From positions 54,560 to 118,559 of the forward strand of contig SUTA01000005.1 of NCBI GenBank assembly GCA_015063135.1: a DNA stretch of 64,000 nt. Direction: 5' to 3'. Positions within the stretch are counted from its first letter, which is position 1. Every line of letters begins with the position of its first letter. This DNA is from Thermoplasmata archaeon. GTDB lineage: Archaea > Thermoplasmatota > Thermoplasmata > Methanomassiliicoccales > Methanomethylophilaceae. Below are positions 25,954 through 34,693 of the stretch, piece by piece. A program made the translations under genes and the position numbers. The notes beneath the pieces were generated by a model that worked only from the letters and a program-made list of their open reading frames with translations, had not been told where the DNA came from and did not search any database.

Positions 25954-27044
25954 TCACCACACCTCCTTCTTCTGCCTGATGATCAGGAACAGGAACATCG
26001 GGCCGCCGATGAAAGCGGTCACGATACCTATGGGGAGCGTTACGTTGGTGAACAACTTGGCGAAGATATCGCAGACCACGATGGCGATGGCGCCCACAAG
26101 CATGGATCCCGGGATGAGGATCTTGTTATCCGATCCGAGGAAGATTCTGGTGATGTGAGGCCCTACCAATCCGATGAATCCTATGATACCGGTGAACGAT
26201 ACTATGCCGGCGGCTATGATGGATATGATGACCAGGATGACGATCCTGATCGTCTTGACATCCACTCCGACTGTCTTGGCGTAGTTGTCCCCGGAATTCA
26301 TGGCGTTGAGGTACTTGGTCATGCACATTATGGCGATGGAACCTGCCAGCACTATGCCGAACATTATCGGCAGATTGTCCCAGCTCGCCTTGCTTAGCGT
26401 ACCGATGGTCCATTCGTAGGCGGCCGCCATGGTCTGCTCGTCCACAACCAGCATGAGATACTGGGTCAGGGCGTTGAATATGTACATCACGGAGATACCG
26501 GCGAGGATCATCATGGAGGGCGTCGTCTTCTTGAAGGTGGACAGCACGATGATGACGCCCGCGGGGACGAGCGCGCAGACGAATGCTAAGACGGTAGTTC
26601 CCGCGTTCAGGGACCCTATAACTATGCCGAATGCTATTGCAATCGTCGCACCGAAGGATGCGCCCGAGGATATGCCCGTGGTATAGGGGTCCGCCAGCGG
26701 ATTCTTCATCATGCTCTGCATCGCGGCTCCGGCCGCGGAGAGCCCGGCGCCCACGAGGATCCCTGTCAGAAGGCGCGGCATGCGCTGGTCCCATACGACG
26801 CGCTCGGACACCGTTTTCATATCCCAATCCCAATTGATCAGGTGATCGAACACTATGCTGTAGACATCAGTGAAGCTGATGTTGAGGAGCCTACGGTCAG
26901 CCCGTACAGCGCCGCCACTATCAGCACCACAATCAGGATGAGGATCGTGAGGACCTTCTTGCTGCGGGATACGCTGTACTGATGGTACATCGCATCTACA
27001 TCTTCGTCCCCCGAAGCCACTGCTTTCTCTCTTCTGAGTTTCAT
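25954..27044 (-). CDS. FecCD/BtuC-type ABC permease, with a one-base frameshift near 26895
   Basis: The permease is split between two frames. ATG at 27044 opens a frame (MKLRREKAVASGDEDVD, then a membrane segment, to YGLTVGSS) that hits TAG at about 26856. The second frame carries the rest from NISFTDVYSIVFDH onward, about 300 residues with eight or more membrane segments and ending with TGA at 25954. Joining them by restoring one base near 26895 gives a normal FecCD permease. The missing base may be a sequencing error or a real mutation; no slippery heptamer is visible. It pairs with the ATPase behind it and the divergent binding protein. Confidence 0.75.
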
Positions 27045-27097
27045 CTTCCGACCTCCGTCCGTGCGCGGACGAGCCCTTGTCATCAGAGAATGTAGTT

Positions 27098-27110
27098 CAT
27101 TTATATTTAT
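27098..27110 (+). promoter_or_regulatory. TATA box of the substrate-binding protein gene
   Basis: ATTTATATTTATG lies 17-29 bases before the ATG at 27127, which suggests a leaderless or nearly leaderless transcript. Confidence 0.5.
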
Positions 27111-27126
27111 GTTGGATGATACATCC

Positions 27127-28542
27127 ATGGATAATATGGAAGTATCCAAAAACGTGCTGATTGCAGTGGCCGTCGTGGCTATCCTCATAGTAGCCGGTGC
27201 GGCCTGGGCCCTGACAAGGGGCGGAAGCGACGAGGGAGGGTCCGACATCGATGATTATTCCGATGATCCCATACTCTGGATCAAAGGTAACGTCAATGGA
27301 GATCACCTCATAACCAAAGCCGATGTGAAGCTGATCGAGAAAATCGTCAAGGCCGAGGGAACTTACGCGAAGTACCCCTGGGCAGACGCCAACAACGACA
27401 AGAAGATCACACAGGCAGATGCCGATTACGTTCAGTCTATGGTCGACGGAAAGGCTACCAAGCTCTACTTCAAGAACATCGACGGCAACATCGCATCCCA
27501 TGTGGTCCGCGACCAGATCTACGCCATCACGGTCAACAAGTGCCAGGCGGAGATCGCAACACTTCTCTTCAACGACAATGGCAAGGGAGTCATCGTCGGA
27601 GGGGACAACCAGTGCTACAAGTACAACAACGAGCTCGCCCTCAGCTGGGACCTCGATACCGCCAAGAAGGGCTCCGTCTACCGCGTCGGTGTCAACCACG
27701 ATGCAGAGACCGAGAAAATCTCCGAGCTCGAGGCCCTGTACGGCAACGTGGCCCTCATGGCAGGATCCATCAGCAGGTACGCCAAGGCCGCCGATGCCGC
27801 ATTCGAGGGCGACGACAACGTGTCCATCATCAGGCTCCCATCCTGGGAGGACGGCACCATCAGCGGTGTGATGACCTATGGATACCTCTTCGGAGGAGTC
27901 CAGGACAACGCCATCTGGAAGAAGGCGCTGACCTACTACGACTGGTACATGGGCTACTACGACAAGATCACCGAGGCCGTGGCGAAGATCCCCGAATCCG
28001 AGAGGCCCAAGGTACTCATAGCCTACACCACGGACTGCTTCCCCGGTGCGACCAACCAGATCCTCTCGAAGACCAGCGGAGACTACGAGAAGAGCATCCT
28101 GTGCGGAGCGAACAACGTCGGGGACTACTTCGGAACCGGCTATGTGAACTTCGACCTTGACGACCTGGCGGCATGCTACCAGAAGTACGGCGGAATCGAC
28201 TACTTCATCACCGAGCCCTCCGCGGTCTACGACACCAAGGAGCCCGGCGACGGCAAGCAGGCCATCATCGATGCCCTCGAAATCGCCGTCGACGAGCTCG
28301 ACGGATACATCGGAACGGACACCCAGTTCTACGCCCTGTCCTTCATGGTCACCGCGGGATGCGGATGCCCCGTGAGCTTCGCGTTCTACGCAAGCACGCT
28401 CTTCCCGGACGACAAGGTCCTGGGAGGATTCGATGTGGAGGACACCTTCCAGGAGTTCCTCGAGCTCATGGGATGGGATGACCGTACCGATGTCTCCGAC
28501 ATCGTCTCCTACGGACCCGAGCACACCGTGACGCCCCTGTGA
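27127..28542 (+). CDS. ABC transporter substrate-binding protein with N-terminal dockerin-like repeats
   Basis: 471 residues. An N-terminal membrane anchor or signal (about residues 6-25, KNVLIAVAVVAILIV) is followed by two EF-hand-like dockerin repeats, GNVNGDHLITKADV (about 49) and ADANNDKKITQADADYV (about 87). The rest is a periplasmic-binding-protein fold of the siderophore/cobalamin class. It is divergent from the permease and ATPase genes and probably delivers their ligand at the cell surface. I start at ATG 27127 because of the TATA box spacing; ATG 27136 is also possible. TGA stop and terminator follow. Confidence 0.83.
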   Translation: MDNMEVSKNVLIAVAVVAILIVAGAAWALTRGGSDEGGSDIDDYSDDPILWIKGNVNGDHLITKADVKLIEKIVKAEGTYAKYPWADANNDKKITQADADYVQSMVDGKATKLYFKNIDGNIASHVVRDQIYAITVNKCQAEIATLLFNDNGKGVIVGGDNQCYKYNNELALSWDLDTAKKGSVYRVGVNHDAETEKISELEALYGNVALMAGSISRYAKAADAAFEGDDNVSIIRLPSWEDGTISGVMTYGYLFGGVQDNAIWKKALTYYDWYMGYYDKITEAVAKIPESERPKVLIAYTTDCFPGATNQILSKTSGDYEKSILCGANNVGDYFGTGYVNFDLDDLAACYQKYGGIDYFITEPSAVYDTKEPGDGKQAIIDALEIAVDELDGYIGTDTQFYALSFMVTAGCGCPVSFAFYASTLFPDDKVLGGFDVEDTFQEFLELMGWDDRTDVSDIVSYGPEHTVTPL

Positions 28543-28550
28543 TGTCCAAA

Positions 28551-28568
28551 GGCGGGCCTCGGCCCGCC
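28551..28568 (+). terminator. Terminator hairpin after the binding protein gene
   Basis: GGCGGGCC and GGCCCGCC pair around a two-base loop, eight bases behind the TGA. A pyrimidine-rich stretch follows. Confidence 0.6.
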
Positions 28569-28624
28569 ACCTTTCCCTTCCCTTCTCCGCCAATCTTTAT
28601 CACAGCACCCGACGATTGCGCCGC

Positions 28625-29326
28625 ATGGAACCCAAGGACGCCATCTACACCAGGCGCAGCGTGCGCTCGTACGTCATGGAACCGCTCGACGAGGCCACCC
28701 TCGACAGGATCGACGGCTGGATAAAAGACGCGAAAAGGCTCACCGACGACCCCTTCGAGTACGACTAGCTGGGACCAGACCAGATAAAGACCCAGATGAA
28801 CTGGAAGGCGCCCCATTACATCGCGATCTACAGCAACGACGACGACATGTCGGCTGTAAACGTGGGGTTCGTCTTCCAGCAGGTGGACCTCAGGATGCAG
28901 GCCGAGGGCATCGGCAGCTGCTGGCTGGGAATGGCCAAGCCCGCTAAGAAGACGGAGCACTCCGGCATGGACTGGGGCGTGAGCATGAGCTTCGGGAAGC
29001 CCACGGAGTACCCCGAGGTCAACAAAGGAGCCAACAGGAAGCCGCTGAAGGACATCTGTGACACGGGGGACGAGAGGCTGGAGCCCGCCAGGCTCGCACC
29101 GTCCGCCGTGAACTCGCAGACATGGTATTTCAAGAGGAACGGGGACGCCTACGACCTGTTCTACAAGCCCGGCCTGAAGAAGCTCCCGTTCCCCGGGATC
29201 ACCTACTGGAACCACAACGACCTCGGCATATGCCTGGCACATCTGTACATGTCCTATCCGGACACCTTCTCCTTCGTCCGCAACGAGTCCAAGGAGAAGA
29301 AGTACATCGGCACCGTGAGCTTCTGA
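28625..29326 (+). CDS. Nitroreductase-family flavoprotein with in-frame TAG (codon 48, candidate pyrrolysine)
   Basis: Read through TAG, the gene gives 233 residues of continuous nitroreductase sequence. It starts MEPKDAIYTRRSVRSYV, the FMN-binding N-terminus, and continues WKAPHYIAIYS, GFVFQQVDLRMQAEGIGSCWLGMAKP and APSAVNSQTW. TAG lies at 28766-28768 between FEYD and LGPDQIK, within the family-typical linker, so both halves belong to one gene. Starting after the TAG (ATG 28796) would remove the FMN-binding N-terminus. A CTTTATCA box lies about 30 bases upstream. In a pyrrolysine-decoding archaeon TAG would be read as pyrrolysine; the alternative is a nonsense mutation or base error. TGA stop. 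Confidence 0.75.
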
Positions 29327-29340
29327 TTTTAATAGAAAAT

Positions 29341-29363
29341 GGGGGAGGGGAGCCCCCTCCCCC
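29341..29363 (-). terminator. Terminator hairpin of the amt-glnK operon
   Basis: On the minus strand GGGGGAGGGG and CCTCCCCC pair around a small loop, followed by ATTTTCTATT. It lies 20 bases beyond the CGA end of glnK, inside the tail that the standard code would translate. Confidence 0.65.
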
Positions 29364-29382
29364 GACCGCGGTGAAAGAGGCG

Positions 29383-29709
29383 TCGGGCGCCGCGGTTCCT
29401 TATCTTTATCGACCTCTCGATGGGCAGGACGAATATCCTCCCGTCCCCCGGGTTGCCGGTGTAGGCGGCGTCCTGGATCGCGTCTATGACCTGATCCACC
29501 AGGTCGTCGTCCTCCACGGCTATCTCCACCTTCACCTTCTCCAGCTCGTCCACCTTGAACGAACCGACCCTGTTGGTGAAGGTTATCCCCATCTGCTCCC
29601 CGCGGCCGGTGACGTGTGTTATGGTCATCCCGTGGACCGGGGTCTCCGACAGCGCATCCTTGACCGCCTGGAGCCCCTCCGGGCGGAACATAGCTATTAC
29701 CATCTTCAT
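29383..29709 (-). CDS. glnK: P-II nitrogen regulatory protein (GlnK), ends at CGA
   Basis: 108 residues, close to the normal 112. It starts MKMVIAMFRPEGLQAVKDAL; the T-loop region is GRGEQMGITFTNRVGSF, shorter and less canonical than in bacterial GlnB (no YRG motif), and the C-terminal block GDGRIFVLPIERSIKIR is typical. It senses ATP/ADP and 2-oxoglutarate and gates the Amt channel encoded just upstream. ATG at 29709 has a GAGGTGG site whose first bases overlap the amt CGA. CGA at 29383-29385 follows IRNRGA. The standard frame adds 17 residues through the terminator to TAA at 29329. Confidence 0.9.
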
Positions 29710-29719
29710 CTCAGCCACC

Positions 29720-31042
29720 TCGCATCACGTAGGCGGGCTCGCCGTGCTCGACGAGGTCCTGCCCGACCATCTCCTCGGACTCCGACACGCGGGATCCCTT
29801 CATCAGCTTCGATATGACCCAGATGATCACATACGACACGGCGAAGCAGAACGCCAGGGTGATCAGCACCGCGACAATCTGGCCGGCCAGGAGGTGCCAG
29901 TCCCCGGAGCCTATGAGCCCTCCGAGGTCCGCGTAGGCGAAGATGCCGGTGGCGATGGCGCCCCAGATGCCTCCTATGCCGTGTATCCCCATCACATCCA
30001 GCGCATCGTCGAACCCGGACCTGCGCATCAGGATCACACCGTAGTAGCAGACCGCGCCGCCTATGGCTCCGATTATTATAGAATCCGAGGCGGAGACGTA
30101 GCCGGCGCCGGGGGTGATGGCCACCAGGCCCGCGACCGCTCCCGCGATCAGCCCCAGCGCACCGACGCGACCCGCCTGGAGGTACTGGACGACCGCCCAT
30201 GCCGCCATCCCGAACAGCGACGCTATGACAGAGGTGGACAGCGCGTTGATCGCCGTGCCGTCCGCCGCCAGGCCGGAGCCGCCGTTGAAGCCCATCCAGC
30301 CCATCCACAGCAGCAGGAACCCGATGAAGGTCATCGGGACGCTGTGGGAGCGGATGGACACCTTCTCGGACCTGCGGCCCAGGAAGGCCACCAGGGCCAA
30401 TCCGGATGCCCCGGCGCATATGTGGACCACCGTCCCTCCGGCGAAGTCCAGGGTGGACAGCCCGAACGGGAGGTTGTCCATGAGTCCGCCACCCCAGACC
30501 ATGTGGGCCATGGGGGCGTAGACCAGAATGGACCAGACGGCCAGGAAGGCCACGACCACCGGGAACCTCATGCGCTCCGCGCAGGACCCCAGCACGATGG
30601 CGCCGGTCAGCATGGCGAAGGTCATCTGGAACAGCATGAACTCCATGTCCGGGATCGTGTCGTTGGTCATCCCGATGGTGTCGAACCCTATGTTATGCAG
30701 CAGGACGTAGTCGAACCCGCCGATCACGTCGTTGCCGGAGGCGAAGGCGAACGAGAAGCCCACCAGCACCCACATGATCCCCATGACCGCCATGGCGATC
30801 ATCGTTTGGGTCATCGTTGCAGTCATGCTCTGCTTCCTCAGCATCCCTCCGTAGAACAGGGCTATGCCCGGGGACATGATCATCACCAGGACGGTGCAGA
30901 CCATCATCCACGAGATGTTGGAGAAATCGGCGGGGTCATCGCCGATGGCGTGCTCGGCCGAGACCTCGCCCGAGGCGATCAGGCCGACGGTCAGCGCCAG
31001 GAGCGCGGCCGCGGCAACCATCATCTTCACTATCATCCTCAT
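29720..31042 (-). CDS. amt: Ammonium transporter Amt, ends at CGA
   Basis: 440 residues with a cleavable-looking N-terminal hydrophobic segment and eleven membrane helices. The conserved substrate-site residues are in DFAGGTVVHICAG (Asp and first pore His) and GIHGIGGIWG (second pore His). The C-terminal regulatory tail VGQDLVEHGEPAYVM matches the family. CGA at 29720-29722 follows it directly; the standard frame adds three residues to TGA at 29711. It is paired with glnK as in most prokaryotes. A palindrome overlaps the probable promoter. Confidence 0.93.
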
Positions 31043-31078
31043 GCCGGAACCTTCCTCCGTCTAGTATTTTCTGATTCG

Positions 31079-31094
31079 TTAGACATTTGTCTAA
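31079..31094. promoter_or_regulatory. Palindromic operator TTAGACATTTGTCTAA at the amt promoter
   Basis: TTAGACATTTGTCTAA is an inverted repeat with seven-base arms. On the minus strand it lies immediately downstream of the TATA-like AAATATATT, where a repressor would block transcription of amt. A near-identical copy lies 91 bases away. Confidence 0.65.
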
Positions 31095-31169
31095 TATATT
31101 TGAATATTTGCAGAAAAATATCGATTTCAATGCCCAAAATGGTTCAATCGTCTATAAGAATGGATACAA

Positions 31170-31185
31170 TTAGACATTCGTCTAA
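31170..31185. promoter_or_regulatory. Second copy of the palindrome, TTAGACATTCGTCTAA
   Basis: It differs from the copy at 31079 only in the central base and is flanked by A and T that extend the arms. It lies in the same spacer, farther upstream of amt and behind the TPR gene. Two matching sites suggest one regulator binding cooperatively. Confidence 0.6.
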
Positions 31186-31248
31186 TGGGAGGAACGATTG
31201 GAAGAAAAGATGCCCCGATTGACCCCGGGGCAGGGAGTAGTGAAGCGT

Positions 31249-31761
31249 TTACAGGAGGCTCTTAGCCTCTTCGGGTTCCATGTCGATGGCCATGAGGAGG
31301 TACTTCAGGGCCTTCTTGCCGTAGGGGGCGCGGGCCTTGGGGTCTTCCATGATCTCGCCGTAGGATGCCATGACGTGGTTGTAGTACTCGATGGCGAACT
31401 CGGCGTAGAGCTGGGCGGTCATGGACTCGTCGATCTCGGCGGCCGCCTTGTACGCCTCCTCTGCCTCGTCGTATTTGCCGATGGAGATGCAGAACAGGCC
31501 GTAGGACTGGAAGTAGTCGACCCTCTCGGAATCGAGCTCCATGGCCTTCTTGTAGGCGTCCATGATCTCCTTCTCGTCGGCCTTGGCGCCGAACATGCCC
31601 GAGGCGTAGTTCCCGGACTCAGCCTTGCAATACCAGCACTCGGCGCTCTCTGGGAACTCGACGACGAGCTTCTTGAAAGCGGAGTACGCCTTCTTGAAAT
31701 CCCCTTCGTCCATCGCCTTCATCGCTGCGGCGATCTTCTTATCGGGCGTTGTATCTGCCAT
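31249..31761 (-). CDS. Tetratricopeptide-repeat-like protein
   Basis: 170 residues, almost entirely helical with about four TPR-like units (AMKAMDEGDFKKAYSAFKKL, CWYCKAESGNYASG, DAYKKAMELDSERVDYF, YDEAEEAYKAAAEID). TPR arrays bind other proteins; the partner is unknown. One of four genes in the window ending with TAA. It lies 67 bases behind the NFACT gene and may have its own promoter. Confidence 0.75.
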   Translation of the reverse strand: MADTTPDKKIAAAMKAMDEGDFKKAYSAFKKLVVEFPESAECWYCKAESGNYASGMFGAKADEKEIMDAYKKAMELDSERVDYFQSYGLFCISIGKYDEAEEAYKAAAEIDESMTAQLYAEFAIEYYNHVMASYGEIMEDPKARAPYGKKALKYLLMAIDMEPEEAKSLL

Positions 31762-31828
31762 GGGGCTTCCGACTACCTGACCCGAATATATACCCTCGCG
31801 ATTAGATTTATAAAGTGATGATGAAGGG

Positions 31829-33766
31829 TCGCTCGTCCTCGGGCTCGTCGCGGGGCCAAACCTCCCCGACGATCTCCACGTCTCCGGGCGGGAGGATCCT
31901 CGAGATCTCCTCCTCGGGGACCTGGAAGCGCTTCGCCATCTCGCTGGACTTCCTTCCGGACTTGCCCCTGCCGGGCGCGATGAGGAACATCCTCTCGCAA
32001 CCCTCGAAGCAGTCCTCCGGCCCGCACATGACCTTCCTGGCGCCCTGGTAGTAGACTTCCCCCACGGCCAGCCTCATCGGGAGGTGGTACTCGTAGTTCC
32101 TCTTGCCGCGGATGATGAAGGCCCCCCTGGGGACGAACTCCCCGGGGTTCGGCGTCTTGCTGACCTGGTCGGGGTACACCCAGAATGCGCTCCCCTCGCT
32201 CAGCGCCGCGACCCAGGCCTTGGACTGGACCAGGGCGAACTGGCAGGCCTCCCTGAGCTCCTGCTCTGAGGCCTTGGCGCCGTCCTTGACTATGACTGAC
32301 GGGGCGCCGTGGACGTCCGCGTGGGCGTAGAGGTCGCCCTCCTTCAGATGCTTCTTGACTATGTTGTCGTTGGTGTGGGCGTCCCTCCCGGCGATGACCA
32401 GGCGGCCGCCGGGGGTCAGGAACCACTTGTAGCGCTCGAACCAGAACTGCTTGGTGGGCTGCGCCTTGGCAGCGGCCAGGGCCCTGGCCCTGTCGATGCC
32501 CTTCTGCTTCTTGGCGAGCTCGGCGCGGCTGGCCTCCAGGGCCTCCTCCGCGCGCTTCGCCTTCTCCCCGACCTCCTTCCCCTTCTGGTAGAGGTCGGAC
32601 GCGTTGGCGTCCACGCCCTTGGTGTAGTCCAGGACCACGGTCTGGCCGCCCAGGACGGCGGTAACCGTGTGCTTGGACGGATCGATGGCCTTGACGAACG
32701 GTATCTTCATGGCGCCGTCGGTCAGCTTCTCCCAGTTGAGCCTCTGCGACTGCTGCTGGAGCACGGTCAGGAGCTCGTTGGCCTTCTGGTAGTCCATGTA
32801 GACCGCCTCGGCCCTGGCCCTCTCCTCGTCGCACTGCATCCTGTACTCGTCCAGGGTCTCCTCCTGCTTGGATATCCTGCGGTTGAGCTTCTCGACCTCC
32901 GGGTCGACGAACGCCTCCTCCTCCGCGTCGGAGATCTCCTCCATGTATGCGCTGATGACCTTGGACATGGTCTCGTAGCGCTTGGACTCCAGGCCCTCCC
33001 TGGACAGCAGCTCCATGGGGGCGAAGTCCTCTATGTGGCCGTCCTCGAGGTATGCGGTGGGCACAGGGGCGTCCAGGACGTGGGACATGACGTCCCTCAT
33101 GGCGTCGTAGAGCCCCCTCAGCATGGCATCGTCCACCTCGGCGGAGGGCGTGTTCTTCCCCACGCCAGCGCGCCTGCAGACCTCCTCGGCGTACTGGCCG
33201 CCGAGGTTGACGGCGGTTGCGAGGGTCCTGACGCAATCCGAATCCGAGGACCTGAACGCCTCGACGAACTGCTCCATGGTGGAATCCGTGGGGTCGAACC
33301 TGGACTTCGGGGGGCAGTAGTCCTCCCCCGGGCGCGTGGCGCGGTCCCTCCAGGTCTTGTGGATCAGGCAGTTGAGGATCTTCCCGTCCTTGACCAGCAG
33401 CACGTTGCCGCCGCCGAACATCTCGAAGATCAGCAGGTAGTCGCCGTCGGACTTTGTGAGCTCCATCTCCACGACCCTGTCGAATCCGGCCTGGCGGACC
33501 TTCCCGACGCGGGCGTTGTCGACGTACTTCCTGAGGAACGATGCGAAGGAGGTGGGCTGGGTGGGCGTCTCCGGCTTCACTTCCGGGGAGAACAGCCACT
33601 TCTTGTCCTTGAAGAAGAGCTCCTTCTTCCCCTCGCCCGAGACGTTCAGGCGGAAGAGGACGTTCCCGGCACCCCAGTGGAAGATCTTGTCCATGTGGGC
33701 GCCCTCCAGGACTGACAGCTCCGTGACAACCGCACGGACGTCGAACGAGCTCATCTCCTTCTTCAT
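31829..33766 (-). CDS. NFACT/Rqc2-family ribosome quality control protein, ends at CGA
   Basis: 645 residues with the NFACT layout: an N-terminal domain (SSFDVRAVVTELSVLEGAHMD), a long coiled coil (about 270-330 and 390-440), and the NFACT-R domain (KQFWFERYKWF, GGRLVIAGRDAHTND, HADVHGAPSVIVKDG). Family members bind the large subunit carrying peptidyl-tRNA and extend stalled chains. CGA at 31829-31831 follows WPRDEPEDE. The standard frame adds only six residues to TAA at 31808, so this end is less certain than others. Confidence 0.88.
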
Positions 33767-33797
33767 GGGCGGGCCATGGCTGGATATTATGATAATA

Positions 33798-34505
33798 TTA
33801 TGGTTCGGGGGCGCAGGCGATGCCGTCCTTCAGGTCCGCGACGCGGTATCCCATGATGCGGATGTCGCCGCCCTCCACGATGGAGGCCACCCTGTCGACC
33901 GTGGCCCTTAGCGCGAAAGCGGGCATCTGGGTCATCATCGAGGCAGCCTGCAGGAGCCCCTCCAGGACCTCCCTGTATTCCTTGGAGAGGCCGTGGGCGT
34001 ACATCCCGCACAGGTTGCCGGTGGCGCCGATCATCGCCACGATCCCGGCCTTGAAGTCCTCGTCCTCGATGCGGTCGTGGAAGTGCTCCGACCATATCCC
34101 CTTGAGCCAATCGGTGTAGAGGCCCACGTACATCTCCACCGTGCCCCAGGACTTGTGGGCCTGGTAGATGAGATCCGCCAGGCGAGAGTCCATGGATGCC
34201 AGGTACAGCTCGACGCCGATCGGGACGGCCAGGGAGACGATGGGGTCCTTCTCCTCCCTGAACACCCTCTCGTTATCGTCGAGGAACGAGCCGAGGATGT
34301 CCGCGATGATGCTCATCAGGATCTCGTCCTTGCTCTTGAAGCGGTTGTAGAGGCTTCCGTTCAGGATCCCGGCGGCCTTGACGATGTCGCGGGTGGTCGT
34401 CGCCTCGAATCCCTTGGTGTAGAACAGGTCGAGCGCCGCCTCCTGGATCGCGCGGCGGGATTCCTCGCGCTTCGATTCGGACGGTGACTTTGGCTGCCTC
34501 GCCAT
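33798..34505 (-). CDS. TetR/AcrR-family transcriptional regulator
   Basis: 235 residues from ATG at 34505. The N-terminal helix-turn-helix occupies about residues 15-60 (IQEAALDLFYTKGFEATTTR, then AAGILNGSLYNRFKSKDEIL). The C-terminal domain would bind an effector. It is divergent from the MMPL exporter, and palindromes lie in the 188-base spacer, so it probably represses that exporter and itself. TAA stop. Confidence 0.88.
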   Translation of the reverse strand: MARQPKSPSESKREESRRAIQEAALDLFYTKGFEATTTRDIVKAAGILNGSLYNRFKSKDEILMSIIADILGSFLDDNERVFREEKDPIVSLAVPIGVELYLASMDSRLADLIYQAHKSWGTVEMYVGLYTDWLKGIWSEHFHDRIEDEDFKAGIVAMIGATGNLCGMYAHGLSKEYREVLEGLLQAASMMTQMPAFALRATVDRVASIVEGGDIRIMGYRVADLKDGIACAPEP

Positions 34506-34545
34506 GTTGCTCTCAAAGCCGATGGGCCTATTAAACTTTTTGACT

Positions 34546-34563
34546 CTGCTCAAATTTTTTTGA
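34546..34563. promoter_or_regulatory. Candidate TetR operator GCTCAAATTTTTTTGAGC
   Basis: Inverted repeat GCTCAAA/TTTGAGC with a four-base spacer, 41 bases before the regulator start. It shares the TTTGAGC half-site with the palindrome near 34631. Confidence 0.5.
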
Positions 34564-34630
34564 GCGCGGTCAACATAGGTTGATTTAATTGACTTGATTT
34601 TGTAGGTATCCCGCCCTGCAGATACTCGAT

Positions 34631-34650
34631 ATTTTGAGCATGTTCAAAAT
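34631..34650. promoter_or_regulatory. Candidate TetR operator and promoter of the exporter
   Basis: ATTTTGA and TCAAAAT form perfect seven-base arms around GCATGT. A TATA-like CTTATATAC follows directly, about 35 bases before the ATG of the exporter. A repressor here would occlude the promoter. Confidence 0.55.
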
Positions 34651-34693
34651 TCTTATATACAGTATTGTAATAGAGTGTCCTAGGAGAGATAGA

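Noticed and set aside
26840..26910. Programmed frameshift in the permease
   Set aside because: No slippery heptamer or downstream structure is visible at the frame change; a missing base is more likely.
28625..29326. Nitroreductase as an ordinary pseudogene
   Set aside because: Apart from the single TAG the frame is intact and conserved, with promoter and normal stop; TAG seems not to be used as a stop by any other gene in the window.
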